Positions 10,633-20,914 of a DNA stretch of 64,000 bases are shown here, in pieces. Position numbers and translations under genes: made by a program. The notes under the pieces were generated by a model. The model searched no databases. It was not told the origin of the DNA and saw only the letters and a program-made list of their open reading frames with translations. Location: the NCBI RefSeq assembly GCF_030689645.1, contig NZ_JAUYFU010000006.1:1-64000 (forward strand), given 5' to 3'. Source of the DNA: Humidesulfovibrio sp. Its GTDB lineage: Bacteria > Desulfobacterota > Desulfovibrionia > Desulfovibrionales > Desulfovibrionaceae. Each line of letters opens with the position of its first letter. Position 1 is the stretch's first letter.

Positions 10633-11178
10633 CTAGTCCTTGGCCGGGCTCTCGCACTTGGCCTTGAGCATGCAGGTTCCGCAGCTGGCGATGGCGGGCA
10701 TGTTCGTGAACACTGCGAACTGGCGGTTCACCGTGCCCTCCTTGTTCCATTCCAAGCCCAGTTTCTTGAAGGCGGCCAGCACTTCCTTGGTCGGCTTGGG
10801 CAGGGGCGCGCAGCCGCGGTCGGCCAGCTCGGGCACCAGGTTCTGCACCGCGCTCATGACCATATGGATAGCCAGGTTGTGGAAGGCCATGCCGGCGGAA
10901 GGCGAGTCCTGCCAGATGCCTTCCACCTCGTCCTCAACCGGCTTTTCCAGCCAGAGAATGACGAAGCCGGGGTCCTTTTCGCCGCCAGCGGACAGCCGGT
11001 AGGCCTTGAGGTGCTGCTGCCAGCCGTCGAAGCGCGGCTCCAGCTCCTCCAGCAGATCGTGCTCCAGGCGTGTCTCGCCCGAAAGCTCGCAGTAGGTGAA
11101 CAGGTCGAATTCCGGCGGCGCGGCGATGGCCGTGGCGACCAGGGGGGCGTCTTTCGTGGTGGTCTTCTTAGTGGTCAC
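10633..11178 (-). CDS. Hypothetical protein with C-terminal CxxCxxxxxC motif
   Basis: GTG start 11178: VTTKKTTTKDAPLVATAIAAPPEFDLFTYCELSGETRLEHDLLEELEPRFDGW...CGTCMLKAKC; immediately downstream of the lpd gene. Confidence 0.7.
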   Translation of the reverse strand: MTTKKTTTKDAPLVATAIAAPPEFDLFTYCELSGETRLEHDLLEELEPRFDGWQQHLKAYRLSAGGEKDPGFVILWLEKPVEDEVEGIWQDSPSAGMAFHNLAIHMVMSAVQNLVPELADRGCAPLPKPTKEVLAAFKKLGLEWNKEGTVNRQFAVFTNMPAIASCGTCMLKAKCESPAKD

Positions 11179-11198
11179 GGGGGGGTCCTCTGCCGCTT

Positions 11199-12575
11199 TT
11201 ACGCGGCTTCTTTGTCGGCCAAAAGGGCCGCCTTCAGGGATTCGTCCAGGGTGGGGTGCGGGAACATGAAGCCCGCCGCGTCCTCGCGGGTCCAGCCCGC
11301 ACGCACGATGAGCGAAGCCGCCACAGCCATGCGCGACACATCCGCGCCCACAGCCGTGATGCCCGCCACGCGTCCCTGCCGCCACACGCACTTCACAAAG
11401 CCTTGGGTGGCCGCATGGGCCTGGGCGATGGGATTGGCGATGAGCTGGGCGCGGGACACGAGCACGTCCTCGCCGCCTGCCTTGGCTTCCTCGGCCATGA
11501 GGCCAACGCGCAGCACCTCGGGCGAGCCGTAGAGGATGCTCGGCACCGGGCCGGACTCGTAGGCTCCGCGCGCCTGGTCCAGCAGACGCTCCACAACATA
11601 GTGGGCCTGATGGCTGGCCGCGTGGGCCAGCAGCATGCGGCCGTTGACGTCGCCCACAGCGTACACGTCCGGGGCGGCTTCGAGATGTTCGTTGGTCTTG
11701 ATGTAGCCTGGGCCGGAAAGCTCGACCCCCAGGGACTCAAGCCCCAGGTCCGCGCTGTTGGGCCTGCGGCCTATGGCCACCAGGGCGCATTCGGCCAGCA
11801 GCTCTTCGCCGGCCGCCTCGCCTTCAAGGGTCAGCACTGCGCTGTCGTCCTGGGTGACCACCGAGGCCACCTTCACGCCCAGGCGGATATCCCAGCCCTG
11901 GCGCTTGAACACGGTCTCCAGGGCCTTGCTCACCTCCGGGTCTTCCAGGCCCGCAAGGCGGGGCAGGGCGTCCACGATGGTGATGTGCGCGCCCAGACGG
12001 TGCGCGGCCTGGGCCATCTCCAGCCCGATGAACCCGCCGCCCACCACGATGAGGCTCTTGGGCATGGCGGTCAGGGCCAGAAAGCCTGTGGAATCCAGCA
12101 CGCGCGCGCCATCGGGCGTAAGGCCCGGGAAGGCCGCCGGGCGCGAGCCCGTGGCCACCAGGAGGTTGCGGAAGGCCAGGGGCTTCACGCCATCGGCGCA
12201 CTTGACTTCAAGGGCATTGGGTCCGGCCACGCGGCCCCGGCCTGTCAGCAGATCCACGCCAAGCTGGGCCAGGCGCGAGCCCATGGCCTTGCGCGTGGCG
12301 GCGATGTGCCGGTCTTTTCTGGATTGCAGGGCCGTGAAGTCTACGCGGATTTCTCCGCTGGCCACGCGCACCTTCGTCTGGGCGGCCAGCTCCTCAATGG
12401 CGCTGGTGGCCCCCAGCCAGAGCTTGGTGGGGATGCAGCCATGGTTCAGGCAACTGCCGCCAAGGTCGGCGGCCTCCACAAGGGCGGTTTTGAGGCCGGC
12501 GGCGGCGGCCTCCACAGCGGCGTCGAAGCCGCCGGGACCGCCGCCCAGCACCACAAGATCGTATGTCGTCGTCAT
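11199..12575 (-). CDS. lpdA: Dihydrolipoyl dehydrogenase
   Basis: MTTTYDLVVLGGGPGGFDAAVEAAAAGLKTALVEAADLGGSCLNHGCIPTK: GxGxxG and CxxxxC redox motif; in the gcv cluster. Confidence 0.95.
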   Translation of the reverse strand: MTTTYDLVVLGGGPGGFDAAVEAAAAGLKTALVEAADLGGSCLNHGCIPTKLWLGATSAIEELAAQTKVRVASGEIRVDFTALQSRKDRHIAATRKAMGSRLAQLGVDLLTGRGRVAGPNALEVKCADGVKPLAFRNLLVATGSRPAAFPGLTPDGARVLDSTGFLALTAMPKSLIVVGGGFIGLEMAQAAHRLGAHITIVDALPRLAGLEDPEVSKALETVFKRQGWDIRLGVKVASVVTQDDSAVLTLEGEAAGEELLAECALVAIGRRPNSADLGLESLGVELSGPGYIKTNEHLEAAPDVYAVGDVNGRMLLAHAASHQAHYVVERLLDQARGAYESGPVPSILYGSPEVLRVGLMAEEAKAGGEDVLVSRAQLIANPIAQAHAATQGFVKCVWRQGRVAGITAVGADVSRMAVAASLIVRAGWTREDAAGFMFPHPTLDESLKAALLADKEAA

Positions 12576-12584
12576 AAGCCTCTT

Positions 12585-14036
12585 TTACAGGTCGTCGGTG
12601 AGTTCCATGTTGCGGGCGGCGCGGGTCTCGTCCAGGCGCGTCACCGGCAGGTTGCGCGGCGCGCCGATGGCGGAGTCCGGGTTGATCTCGGCCTCGGCCA
12701 GAATGGCGATGAGGTCGTCCGCGAACTGGTCCAGGGTGTCCAGGCTCTCGGTCTCGGTGGGCTCAAACATGAGCGCCTCCTTCACGATGAGCGGGAAGTA
12801 GATGGTCGGGGCGTGGTAGCCGCGGTCGAGGAGCGCCTTGGCGATGTCCAGGGCGCGCACGTGGCAGGACGAGGCCGCCTGCTTGCAGGCCGAGGCCACG
12901 AACTCGTGCATGCACACGCGGTCGTAGGGCACGTCGAGCACGCCGTCCAGGCGCTTGCGCAGGTAGTTGGCCGCAAGCACCGCGTTTTCCGTGGCGCGGA
13001 TCAGGCCATTGCCTCCCAGACGCAGGATGTATGCGTAGGCCTTCAAGAACACGCCGAAGTTGCCGTAGAACGGAGCCACGTAGCCGATGCTCTTGGGGAA
13101 GTCGTAGTTCAGGAAGAACTGGCCGTCCTCAAGCTTCTCCACGCGGGAGACGGGCAGGTAGGGCACCAGCCGCTCGCTGACGCCAACCGGGCCTGCGCCG
13201 GGCCCGCCGCCGCCGTGGGGCGTTGCGAAGGTCTTGTGCAGGTTCAGGTGCACCACGTCGAAGCCCGCGTCGCCCACGCGCATCTTGCCCATGATGGCGT
13301 TCAGGTTCGCCCCGTCGTAGTAGAGCAGGGCGTCCACGCTGCGCAGCATCTCGACAATTTTCGGCAGATTGGTCTCGAACAGGCCCAGGGTGTTGGGACA
13401 GGTCATCATCATGCCCGCCACCGAGTCGTCCAGCACCTTGGCCAGCTCGTCCGGGTCCACGATGCCGTCCTTGCTGGGCAGGTTCACCACCTCATATCCG
13501 GCGATGGCAGCGCTGGCGGGGTTGGTGCCGTGGGCGCTGTCCGGGCAGATGATCTTGGTCTTCTTGTTGCCCTTGTCCTTGTGGTAGGCGGCCATGATCA
13601 TGACGCCCGTAAGCTCGCCGTGCGCGCCCGCCATGGGGTGCAGGGTGAAGGCCTTCATGCCGCAGACTTCGCACAGGAGCTGCTCGGTCTCGTACATCAC
13701 CTCAAGGGCGCCCTGGCACATGCGGCCAGCGCCCTTGAGCTGCGGCAGCACCGGGTGCAGCCGCGTGAAGCCGGGCAGGGCGGCCGCTGTCTCGGTGAAC
13801 TTGGGGTTGTACTTCATGGTGCAGGAGCCCAGCGGGTAGAAGTTGCCGTCCACCCCGTAGTTGCGCTTGGACAACTGGGTGAAGTGGCGCACCACGTCGA
13901 GCTCGGACAGCGAGGGCAGGCCCGCGGACTTGCCGCGCAGGAGCCCTGCGGGCAGGAGGTCGGCGGCGGACTTTTCGGGCTTCACCGGCCAGACGCCTTC
14001 GCGTCCTTCGGTGGATTTCTTGAATACTGTGTTCAT
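12585..14036 (-). CDS. gcvPB: Glycine dehydrogenase (decarboxylating) subunit 2
   Basis: Homology pattern incl. PLP-lysine region HLNLHKTFATPHGGGGPGAGPVGV. Confidence 0.96.
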   Translation of the reverse strand: MNTVFKKSTEGREGVWPVKPEKSAADLLPAGLLRGKSAGLPSLSELDVVRHFTQLSKRNYGVDGNFYPLGSCTMKYNPKFTETAAALPGFTRLHPVLPQLKGAGRMCQGALEVMYETEQLLCEVCGMKAFTLHPMAGAHGELTGVMIMAAYHKDKGNKKTKIICPDSAHGTNPASAAIAGYEVVNLPSKDGIVDPDELAKVLDDSVAGMMMTCPNTLGLFETNLPKIVEMLRSVDALLYYDGANLNAIMGKMRVGDAGFDVVHLNLHKTFATPHGGGGPGAGPVGVSERLVPYLPVSRVEKLEDGQFFLNYDFPKSIGYVAPFYGNFGVFLKAYAYILRLGGNGLIRATENAVLAANYLRKRLDGVLDVPYDRVCMHEFVASACKQAASSCHVRALDIAKALLDRGYHAPTIYFPLIVKEALMFEPTETESLDTLDQFADDLIAILAEAEINPDSAIGAPRNLPVTRLDETRAARNMELTDDL

Positions 14037-15370
14037 TTGAGGGCCCCCCGCAGCATTTCGGCGAAGATGCCGATGGATTCCGTTGAGGTCTTTTCGGTGC
14101 AGGCCACCAGCAGGACGTTTTCCAGCCCCTGGTAGTAGCGGCCCAGCGGGAAGCCTGGAACCACGCCGCGCGCCGAGAGCTTGTCGATGACCTTGTAGGC
14201 GTTCACCGGCAGGCTGATGGCGAACTCGTTGCCGAAGGGCGCGTCGCCGGACAAAAGCTTCACGCCGTCAATGGCCGTGAGGCGCTCCGCCGCGTAGTGG
14301 GCGCGTTCGATGCATGTTTCCGCTGTGCGGGTCAGCCCCTCCTGGCCCAGGAGGCACAGGTGGATCAGGGCGCGCAGGGCGCAAAGGGCTTGGTTGGAGC
14401 AGATGTTCGAGGTGGCCTTCTGGCGGCGGATGTGCTGCTCGCGCGCCTGCAGGGTCAGCACGTAGCCGGTGCGGCCTTCCGTATCCACCGTGCGCCCAAC
14501 CATGCGGCCAGGCATCTGGCGCACCAGCTCCTTGTTGCAGGTCATGACGCCCAGGTACGGGCCGCCGAAGGAGAGCGGCAGGCCCAGGCTCTGGCCCTCG
14601 GCCACGGCCACGTCCGCGCCCATTTCGCCGGGGGACTTGAGCACCGACTGCAACACCGGGTACACGGAGATGAGGCTGACCACGCCAGCGGCGCGGGCGG
14701 CCGCGAAGAGCGCGGTGAAGTCGTGCAGCGTGCCGAAGAAGTTGGGGTTCTGCACCACCACGGCGGCGGTGTCCGCGTCCAGGGCCTTGGTGAGGGCCGC
14801 AAGGTCGCAGGCGCCGTCCTTGTGGGGGACGGTGACCAGCTCCAGGTGCAGGTTTGAGGTGTAGGAGCTGAGCATCACCCGGTAGATGGGGCTCACGGCC
14901 TCGCAGACCACCAGCTTGCGGCGGCCCGTGTGGCGCACGGCCATCATGGCTCCCTCGAACAGGGCCGAGCCGCCATCGTACACGCTGGCGTTGGCGTAGG
15001 CCAGGCCGGTTATGCGCGTGACGGCGGTCTGGTATTCGAAGATGGCCTGGAGCGTGCCCTGGCTGGCCTCGGGCTGATAGGGCGTGTAGGCGGTGTAGAA
15101 TTCGCTGCGCATGGACAGCGCGTCCACCGCGGCCGGAATGTGGTGGTCGTAGAACCCGGCGCCCAGGAAGCTCACATGGTTGACGGCGTTCTTCTTGGCC
15201 AGGGCTTCCAGGTGGGCCAGCACGTCCATTTCGCTTTTGCCTGCGGGCAGGTCGAAGCTTTTGGGTCGAAGCTCAGCCGGGATCTCGTCGAACAGCGACG
15301 CCACGCTGGGCGCGCCGATGACGCCGAGCATCCGCCGGATGTCCTCCGGAGTATGGGGAACGTAGGGCAT
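14033..15370 (-). CDS. gcvPA: Glycine dehydrogenase (decarboxylating) subunit 1
   Basis: MPYVPHTPEDIRRMLGVIGAPSVASLFDEIP...SFLGAGFYDHHIPAAVDAL; overlaps the gcvPB start. Confidence 0.96.
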   Translation of the reverse strand: MPYVPHTPEDIRRMLGVIGAPSVASLFDEIPAELRPKSFDLPAGKSEMDVLAHLEALAKKNAVNHVSFLGAGFYDHHIPAAVDALSMRSEFYTAYTPYQPEASQGTLQAIFEYQTAVTRITGLAYANASVYDGGSALFEGAMMAVRHTGRRKLVVCEAVSPIYRVMLSSYTSNLHLELVTVPHKDGACDLAALTKALDADTAAVVVQNPNFFGTLHDFTALFAAARAAGVVSLISVYPVLQSVLKSPGEMGADVAVAEGQSLGLPLSFGGPYLGVMTCNKELVRQMPGRMVGRTVDTEGRTGYVLTLQAREQHIRRQKATSNICSNQALCALRALIHLCLLGQEGLTRTAETCIERAHYAAERLTAIDGVKLLSGDAPFGNEFAISLPVNAYKVIDKLSARGVVPGFPLGRYYQGLENVLLVACTEKTSTESIGIFAEMLRGALK

Positions 15371-15380
15371 GGCTGGCTCC

Positions 15381-15761
15381 TTAGTGGGCTTCGGCGGCGC
15401 AGACGTCGGCGTAGGCCGCGGCGTCCAGCAGGTCGGCCGGGGCGGACGCGAGCTTCACCTTGAGCATCCAGCCACTATTATAAGGGTCCTGGTTCACGGC
15501 CTCGGGGGCGTTCTCCAGGGCTGCGTTGACCTCGGTGACGGTTCCGCTCACCGGGGCGTAAAGCTCGCTGGCGGCCTTCACGGACTCAACCGAGCCCATC
15601 TCCGCTCCGGCGGTGAGGGTTGCGCCCACCTTGGGCAGGTCGATGAAGGTCAGGTCTCCCAGCTGTTCCTGGGCGAAATGGGTGATGCCGATGGTGGCGA
15701 CGTCGCCCTCGATCTTGGCCCACTCGTGGCTTTTGGCGTACTTCAGGTCGTTCGGGATCAT
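15381..15761 (-). CDS. gcvH: Glycine cleavage system H protein
   Basis: [43 protein letters not shown]...[18 protein letters not shown] (lipoyl-lysine ESVKA). Confidence 0.97.
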   Translation of the reverse strand: MIPNDLKYAKSHEWAKIEGDVATIGITHFAQEQLGDLTFIDLPKVGATLTAGAEMGSVESVKAASELYAPVSGTVTEVNAALENAPEAVNQDPYNSGWMLKVKLASAPADLLDAAAYADVCAAEAH

Positions 15762-15933
15762 CAGAATATCCTCCGTTCAGGAAGGTTGTATACGGGTAAA
15801 GCGTGATAGCATTCCCGAGCGCGAATGAAAACCCTGATTTTTGGCGTAAGGCAACACCCCGCAACGCCAGTGCCGGCGCGGGACGAAAGGGTTTCGTCAA
15901 GAATGCGACGAAGGAAATTCGGCGTGTGTGGAG

Positions 15934-16617
15934 CTAGCGCAGAACCACGGCGATCTTGCCCACGTTGTCGCGATAGGCCAGCACATGCCAACTCCGCCCG
16001 CAACAGCGTGAGTAGGTCTGTAGCGCGGCGAAGTCGTCCTTGGGGCTGAAGTCGTCGAAAACCACGGGCGTGCCGCGCGGCAAGAAGCGGTCAAGCTGCA
16101 TCAGCGCGTAGAGCGAGGATGTGAACAAGTCCGCGTCCATATGAACCACGATTTTGTTTTGAGGCCGGAAGGAGTCGAGAAAGCTCGGCAGCGTCTGGTT
16201 GAACCATCCCTTGTGGAAGCTGACGCGCGGGTCGTCGATGTCCGGAATTTCCCCGTCGCAGGTGAAGTCGCCCTTCTTTTTGCCTCCGGTGTCCCAGTCC
16301 TCGGGCAGGCCCTCGAAGCTGTCGAAGCCGAAGAACCGCGAATCCGGGTGCTGGTTGATGTCGAGCCAGGCGCGCATGCTCTGGCCTCGAAACACGCCGA
16401 ACTCAAGGAAATCGATGGGTGTGTCTTGCGGCACGCATTTGTCGTGCACGTATGCGTACAAGAGCTGCCGGTCCTTGTATTCATAGCGCATTTTGCGAGC
16501 GCCCTGAAGCTTGTCGGGCATGATGGTTTGGAACAGCGCCTGATGGTAGCCGTCTTCCCATGCCGTCACATTGCCCTGCAACAACTGAACGACGGAGAGC
16601 TTCATATCGCCAGTCAT
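15934..16617 (-). CDS. TylF/macrocin O-methyltransferase-like class I SAM methyltransferase
   Basis: FLEFGVFRGQSMRAWLDINQHPDSRFFGFDSFEGLPEDW...HMDADLFTSSLYAL. Confidence 0.8.
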   Translation of the reverse strand: MTGDMKLSVVQLLQGNVTAWEDGYHQALFQTIMPDKLQGARKMRYEYKDRQLLYAYVHDKCVPQDTPIDFLEFGVFRGQSMRAWLDINQHPDSRFFGFDSFEGLPEDWDTGGKKKGDFTCDGEIPDIDDPRVSFHKGWFNQTLPSFLDSFRPQNKIVVHMDADLFTSSLYALMQLDRFLPRGTPVVFDDFSPKDDFAALQTYSRCCGRSWHVLAYRDNVGKIAVVLR

Positions 16618-16832
16618 GATTCCTCCCGGTTCTGCTTGAACGATGCATTTTTCAAGCAAGGCGCGTGCCAGCCGTTTGCGGCAGTCATTTTACGGCAGGG
16701 TCGGCATTCCCCTCCCATCGTGCGGCGCGAAAAACTTGACAGAACGCGGGGGGATGCCCACCATGGGGTATCAGTTGAACCCAATCGGCCGGGTGCCCCA
16801 GGCCCGCCGCAACACGACAACGAGGAGCCCGA

Positions 16833-17471
16833 ATGAAACCCCTTGCCATCATCGGCATCATTCTTGCCGGAATCATCATTTTGGGTGGAACCTCCATGGT
16901 CTCCACCTCCAACGGCATCATCACTCAGAACACCGTGTGCGAACAGATGGTTGGTCAGGTGAACAGCGCGCTGCAGCGCAGGATCGACCTCATCCCGAAC
17001 CTTGTTGAGACCGTGAAGGGGTACGCCTCCCACGAGAACGAGACCCTGACCGCGGTTATCGCCGCGCGCGCCTCGGCCACCCAGATCAAGCTCGACGCCA
17101 GCACCTTGTCCGACCCGGCCAAGCTGAAGGAGTTCAACATGGCCCAGGGCCAGCTCTCCGCAGCCCTCGGCAAGCTCATGGTGGTCAGCGAACAGTACCC
17201 GAATCTGAAGGCCGACAAGAGCTTCCAGGATCTCATGGCCCAGCTTGAGGGCACTGAGAACCGCATCAAGATCGAGCGCGACAACTACAACCGCGCCGTA
17301 ACAGAATTGAACGTGCGCATCCGCACCTTCCCCGGCAGTCTCGTCAACGCCCTCATGGCTCATGTGGCGGAGCGCCAGGTGTTCCAGGCCGACGAAGCCG
17401 CCAAGACCGCGCCCAAGGTGAGCTTCGGCGCCGACGCCAAGCCCGCCGCCGCTGGTGGCGAGGCGAAGTGA
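16833..17471 (+). CDS. LemA family protein
   Basis: QVNSALQRRIDLIPNLVETVKGYASHENETLTAVIAARASA...; overlaps start of TPM-domain gene. Confidence 0.95.
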   Translation: MKPLAIIGIILAGIIILGGTSMVSTSNGIITQNTVCEQMVGQVNSALQRRIDLIPNLVETVKGYASHENETLTAVIAARASATQIKLDASTLSDPAKLKEFNMAQGQLSAALGKLMVVSEQYPNLKADKSFQDLMAQLEGTENRIKIERDNYNRAVTELNVRIRTFPGSLVNALMAHVAERQVFQADEAAKTAPKVSFGADAKPAAAGGEAK

Positions 17472-18325
17472 AGCGGATAGTCTTCTGCCTGGCGCTGCTT
17501 TTTGCGGCGCTTACGGCCTCCGGCGCGCTGGCGTTGGAGGTCCCTGCCAACGGCGGGCAGTGGGTGGTCGATACCGCCCGCCTGCTGCCCCCGGCGGAGA
17601 AAGACAAGCTTGGCGCAGAACTGCGCCGCTATTCTGAGGCCTCGGGCAACCAGGTCGTCATCCTGACCATTCCCTCGCTTGAGGGCGAGGACATCGCCGG
17701 GTACGCCAATAAGGCCGCCCGCGCCTGGGGCGTGGGGCAGAAGGACAAGAACACCGGAGTGCTCATCGTTGTGGCGCGCGCCGAGGCAAAGGTGCGCTTC
17801 GAGGTGGGGCGCGGGCTTGAGGACCGGCTGCCGGACGTGCTGTGCAAGCGCATTCAGCGCGAGATAACTGTGCCGCATTTCAAAGCCGGACGTTACTATC
17901 TGGGGCTTTCCGAATCGGTGAAGGCCATGCAGCTTGCCCTGGCCCCGCCTGATGGCTCTGCGGAGGGCAACCAGACGCTGCCTGCCCCCGCGCCAAAGCC
18001 TGCGCCCAAGGGAGGCTTCCCCTGGCTGACCTTGGGGCTCCTGGTGTTGGCCGTGGTGCTTGTTTTCGCCCTGTTTCACCGGCGTGGCGGCGGTTCTGGA
18101 GGCCCCGGCGGCCCCGGCGGGTTCGGCGGCGGGCCAGACGGCGATGGCCGCGGCAGTTCGTTCCTCGCGGGCATGCTTCTTGGCCTGCTTTCCAGCCGTT
18201 TTGGCGGCGGGGGCGGCGGCAGCGGCGGGAGCGGCGGCGGCGACGGAGGATTCTCTGGCGGCGGCGGCGATTTCGGTGGCGGCGGCAGCGATTCCGGCTT
18301 TGGCGGCGGAGACGACAATTCCTAG
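17468..18325 (+). CDS. TPM domain (YgcG-like) membrane protein with Gly-rich tail
   Basis: VVDTARLLPPAEKDKLGAELRRYSEASGNQVVILTIPSLEGEDI...VGRGLEDRLPD, TM helix, then Gly/Ser-rich repeat tail. Confidence 0.92.
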   Translation: MKRIVFCLALLFAALTASGALALEVPANGGQWVVDTARLLPPAEKDKLGAELRRYSEASGNQVVILTIPSLEGEDIAGYANKAARAWGVGQKDKNTGVLIVVARAEAKVRFEVGRGLEDRLPDVLCKRIQREITVPHFKAGRYYLGLSESVKAMQLALAPPDGSAEGNQTLPAPAPKPAPKGGFPWLTLGLLVLAVVLVFALFHRRGGGSGGPGGPGGFGGGPDGDGRGSSFLAGMLLGLLSSRFGGGGGGSGGSGGGDGGFSGGGGDFGGGGSDSGFGGGDDNS

Positions 18326-18448
18326 CATATATGTGGTGATAGCCAGCGCCATGCCCTTGCCCTGGGGTGGGGTGTTGCGCATCGTGCCACGAATTGTTGA
18401 CTGAAGGCGCGGATTAGGTGTATTTCTTGCCAGGAGCCGAATGCCCGC

Positions 18449-19174
18449 ATGACCGCCGAATCTGTTTCCTCCCCTGCTCAGGCAGCCGTTTCGCCGGAGG
18501 GTTTCCCTGAGGCTGGGCCCGGCTTCGTTCATGCCGAGGTGGCGGGCCGCCTGTGGCGGCTTTCACGTCCGGCGGACCTTGAAAGCCTTTGGGCCGCCAT
18601 GGGCGAGGGTGATCTGGGCGCTGACGAGCGCCTGCCTTATTGGGTGGAATTGTGGCCCGCAGCGGTGCTGCTGGCCCGATTCATCGCCGCCAACCCGCAG
18701 GCTGTCGCTGGTCGCGCCTGTGTGGACGCGGGCTGCGGCCTGGGGCTTCCCGCCCTGGTGGCAGCCGCCGCTGGCGCGCGGGTGCTGGCTTTTGACTACG
18801 AGCCAGAGGCGCTTCCCTACGCGCACCGCAATGCGGCCTTGAATCTGCGCGCTGGCGAGGCGGCCCCTGTGTTCGCGGTGATGGACTGGCGCAGGCCTGC
18901 GGTGTCCAAAGGCGGTGCAGAGGTCATCCTGGGCGCCGATATCTTGTACGAACGCCGTTTTTTTGAACCCGTGGCCGCGTTTCTGGACTACGCATTGGCG
19001 CCTGGCGGACGGGTCTACATCGCCGACCCGGAGCGCACCGTGTCCGCCGGGGTGTGCGAGCGCCTGGAGGCCAAGGGCTGGCGCGTGGCAACGCCGCTGA
19101 GCGCCCTGGTGGCTCAAAGCGGGCAGAACATGACCGTGCATCTGCGCGAAATTGCTCGCTGCAACGAACGTTAG
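18449..19174 (+). CDS. Class I SAM-dependent methyltransferase (ETFB-lysine/NNMT-like)
   Basis: PYWVELWPAAVLLARFI...VDAGCGLGLPALVAAAAGARVLAFDYEPEAL. Confidence 0.85.
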   Translation: MTAESVSSPAQAAVSPEGFPEAGPGFVHAEVAGRLWRLSRPADLESLWAAMGEGDLGADERLPYWVELWPAAVLLARFIAANPQAVAGRACVDAGCGLGLPALVAAAAGARVLAFDYEPEALPYAHRNAALNLRAGEAAPVFAVMDWRRPAVSKGGAEVILGADILYERRFFEPVAAFLDYALAPGGRVYIADPERTVSAGVCERLEAKGWRVATPLSALVAQSGQNMTVHLREIARCNER

Positions 19175-19214
19175 GCAACGACGAAAAAGTTCATAGCAAC
19201 AAGGAAGGCTGACC

Positions 19215-19634
19215 ATGGGAGAGACCATCCGCTTCGGCGTGTCGCTGGATTCCGACCTGCTCGACAAGTTCGACGTGCTTTGCAAGGAGAAGAGCTACCA
19301 GACCCGGTCCGAGGCCATACGCGACCTCATTCGCAGCATGCTTGTGCAGCGTCAGTGGGAGGACTCCGACGGTGAAGTGGCCGGAACCCTGACCCTGGTT
19401 TACGACCACCACGCCAGCGGCCTGGCCCAGAAGCTCACGGAGCTGCAGCACGACAGCCACGCGGTCATCCTTTCCACCATGCACGTGCACCTGGATCACC
19501 ACAACTGCCTGGAAGTTCTGGTGCTCAAAGGGTCGGCCGAGATGATCAAAAGCCTGGGGCAGAAGCTCATCTCCACCAAGGGCGTGAAGCACGGGCATCT
19601 TGTGCTCACCACCACCGGGCAGGAGATTGATTAA
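19215..19634 (+). CDS. nikR: Nickel-responsive transcriptional regulator NikR
   Basis: [40 protein letters not shown] (RHH) and HxH...[18 protein letters not shown]. Confidence 0.94.
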   Translation: MGETIRFGVSLDSDLLDKFDVLCKEKSYQTRSEAIRDLIRSMLVQRQWEDSDGEVAGTLTLVYDHHASGLAQKLTELQHDSHAVILSTMHVHLDHHNCLEVLVLKGSAEMIKSLGQKLISTKGVKHGHLVLTTTGQEID

Positions 19635-20434
19635 TGGCCGCGCCTGTGGAGTCCATGGCTGACGTCCAGAAGCATCCTGCCTCGGTGCAATTGCCCATCG
19701 ACCGCGTGGGCGTGAAGGATCTGCACCTGCCCCTGGTGGTGCGCGACCGGCAGTCCGGCACGCAGCACACCGTTGCCCGTGTGGACCTGGCCGTGGACCT
19801 GCCTGCGGCCTTCAAGGGCACGCACATGAGCCGTTTCGTCGAAGCCCTGGAGAACTGGGAGGAGGAGCTGTCGCGCTCGTCGCTGGAAAAGCTCTTGTCC
19901 GACATCTCCGTGCGGCTTGAGGCCCGGCGCGCTTACGCCCGTTTCGATTTTCCGTACTTTCTTCGCCAGTCTTCGCCCAAGAGCGGGGCCAAGGGCCTCA
20001 TGGGCTATCCCTGCTCGGTCATCGGCGCCTACGAGGACGGTCGGCTGGACTTCACCCTGGCCGTGGACGTGCCGGTGATGACCGTTTGCCCCTGCTCCCT
20101 GGCCATCAGCGACCAGGGCGCGCACAGCCAGCGCTCCAGCGTGCGCATTCAGGCGAAGTTCAAGGGGTTTCTGTGGCTGGAGGATCTGATCGAGATCGCC
20201 GAGCGCTCGGGCTCGTCGCCGGTGTACACCCTGCTGAAGCGCGAGGACGAGAAGTTCGTCACCGAGGCGGCCTTCGCCAACCCGGCATTTGTGGAGGACG
20301 TTGTGCGCACCGCGGCTCAAGGACTTTCCGAGCATCCGCGTATCACTTGGTTCAAAGTCGAGGTGGAGAGCTTCGAGTCCATCCACGGACATTCTGCCCA
20401 GGCGGCTATTGAAAGCCCGGCGAAACCGGCGTAG
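19634..20434 (+). CDS. folE2: GTP cyclohydrolase FolE2 (type IB)
   Basis: [18 protein letters not shown]... [21 protein letters not shown]. Confidence 0.95.
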   Translation: MAAPVESMADVQKHPASVQLPIDRVGVKDLHLPLVVRDRQSGTQHTVARVDLAVDLPAAFKGTHMSRFVEALENWEEELSRSSLEKLLSDISVRLEARRAYARFDFPYFLRQSSPKSGAKGLMGYPCSVIGAYEDGRLDFTLAVDVPVMTVCPCSLAISDQGAHSQRSSVRIQAKFKGFLWLEDLIEIAERSGSSPVYTLLKREDEKFVTEAAFANPAFVEDVVRTAAQGLSEHPRITWFKVEVESFESIHGHSAQAAIESPAKPA

Positions 20435-20479
20435 AAAGAAGACGCTTACCCTCAGAAAGAAGGGGAGCGGAGACTGACC

Positions 20480-20893
20480 ATGAGCATCGACTCCAGCTGG
20501 AATGTGCAGGGCGTCACGCCCCTTGATCTCTCCGCCATGGCTGCGTCGGAGAACATCATCAATTCCAGCCAGGACACCCAGCGCGGCCAGCCCCTGGTGC
20601 ACGAGGAATATCGTGGCGGCACCACACCGCCCCTGCTCGACATCACTGAGCTGAATTTGAGTCACGCTACGGTTTCTGATGGTCCGGCCTTCCCTCTGCG
20701 GGTGACGGGAGGTCAGACGGACTACGAGACCGGGCTCATGCGCCCCGTGGCCGCAACAGCCGAGGGCAGCCCCCTGGAGGCGGCCCAGAACTACCTGGGC
20801 CTTAACCAGCTGGACCAGGCCTTTTCGGCCAATCTGGCGGCGCAGAACTACACCGACAGCTACCTCGGGCGCATTGTGGACTACACGGCGTAA
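20480..20893 (+). CDS. Hypothetical protein upstream of a flagellar rod-like gene
   Basis: 137-aa ORF MSIDSSWNVQGVTPLDLSAMAASENIINSSQDTQ...; good spacing to next gene. Confidence 0.7.
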   Translation: MSIDSSWNVQGVTPLDLSAMAASENIINSSQDTQRGQPLVHEEYRGGTTPPLLDITELNLSHATVSDGPAFPLRVTGGQTDYETGLMRPVAATAEGSPLEAAQNYLGLNQLDQAFSANLAAQNYTDSYLGRIVDYTA

Positions 20894-20914
20894 GGCACGG
20901 GCAGGAGGCGGAGC

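Noticed and set aside
11256-14135. 959-aa + strand ORF antisense to lpdA/gcvPB
   Set aside because: Antisense shadow ORF of clearly identified minus-strand genes; His/Gly/Ala/Val-rich with no domain.
15762-15930. Possible glycine riboswitch upstream of gcvH
   Set aside because: No tandem glycine-aptamer signature motifs seen in the leader; only an ordinary intergenic region.
18090-18320. GGC-rich repetitive stretch that could be a repeat element
   Set aside because: It is the coding sequence of the Gly/Ser-rich tail of the TPM-domain protein.
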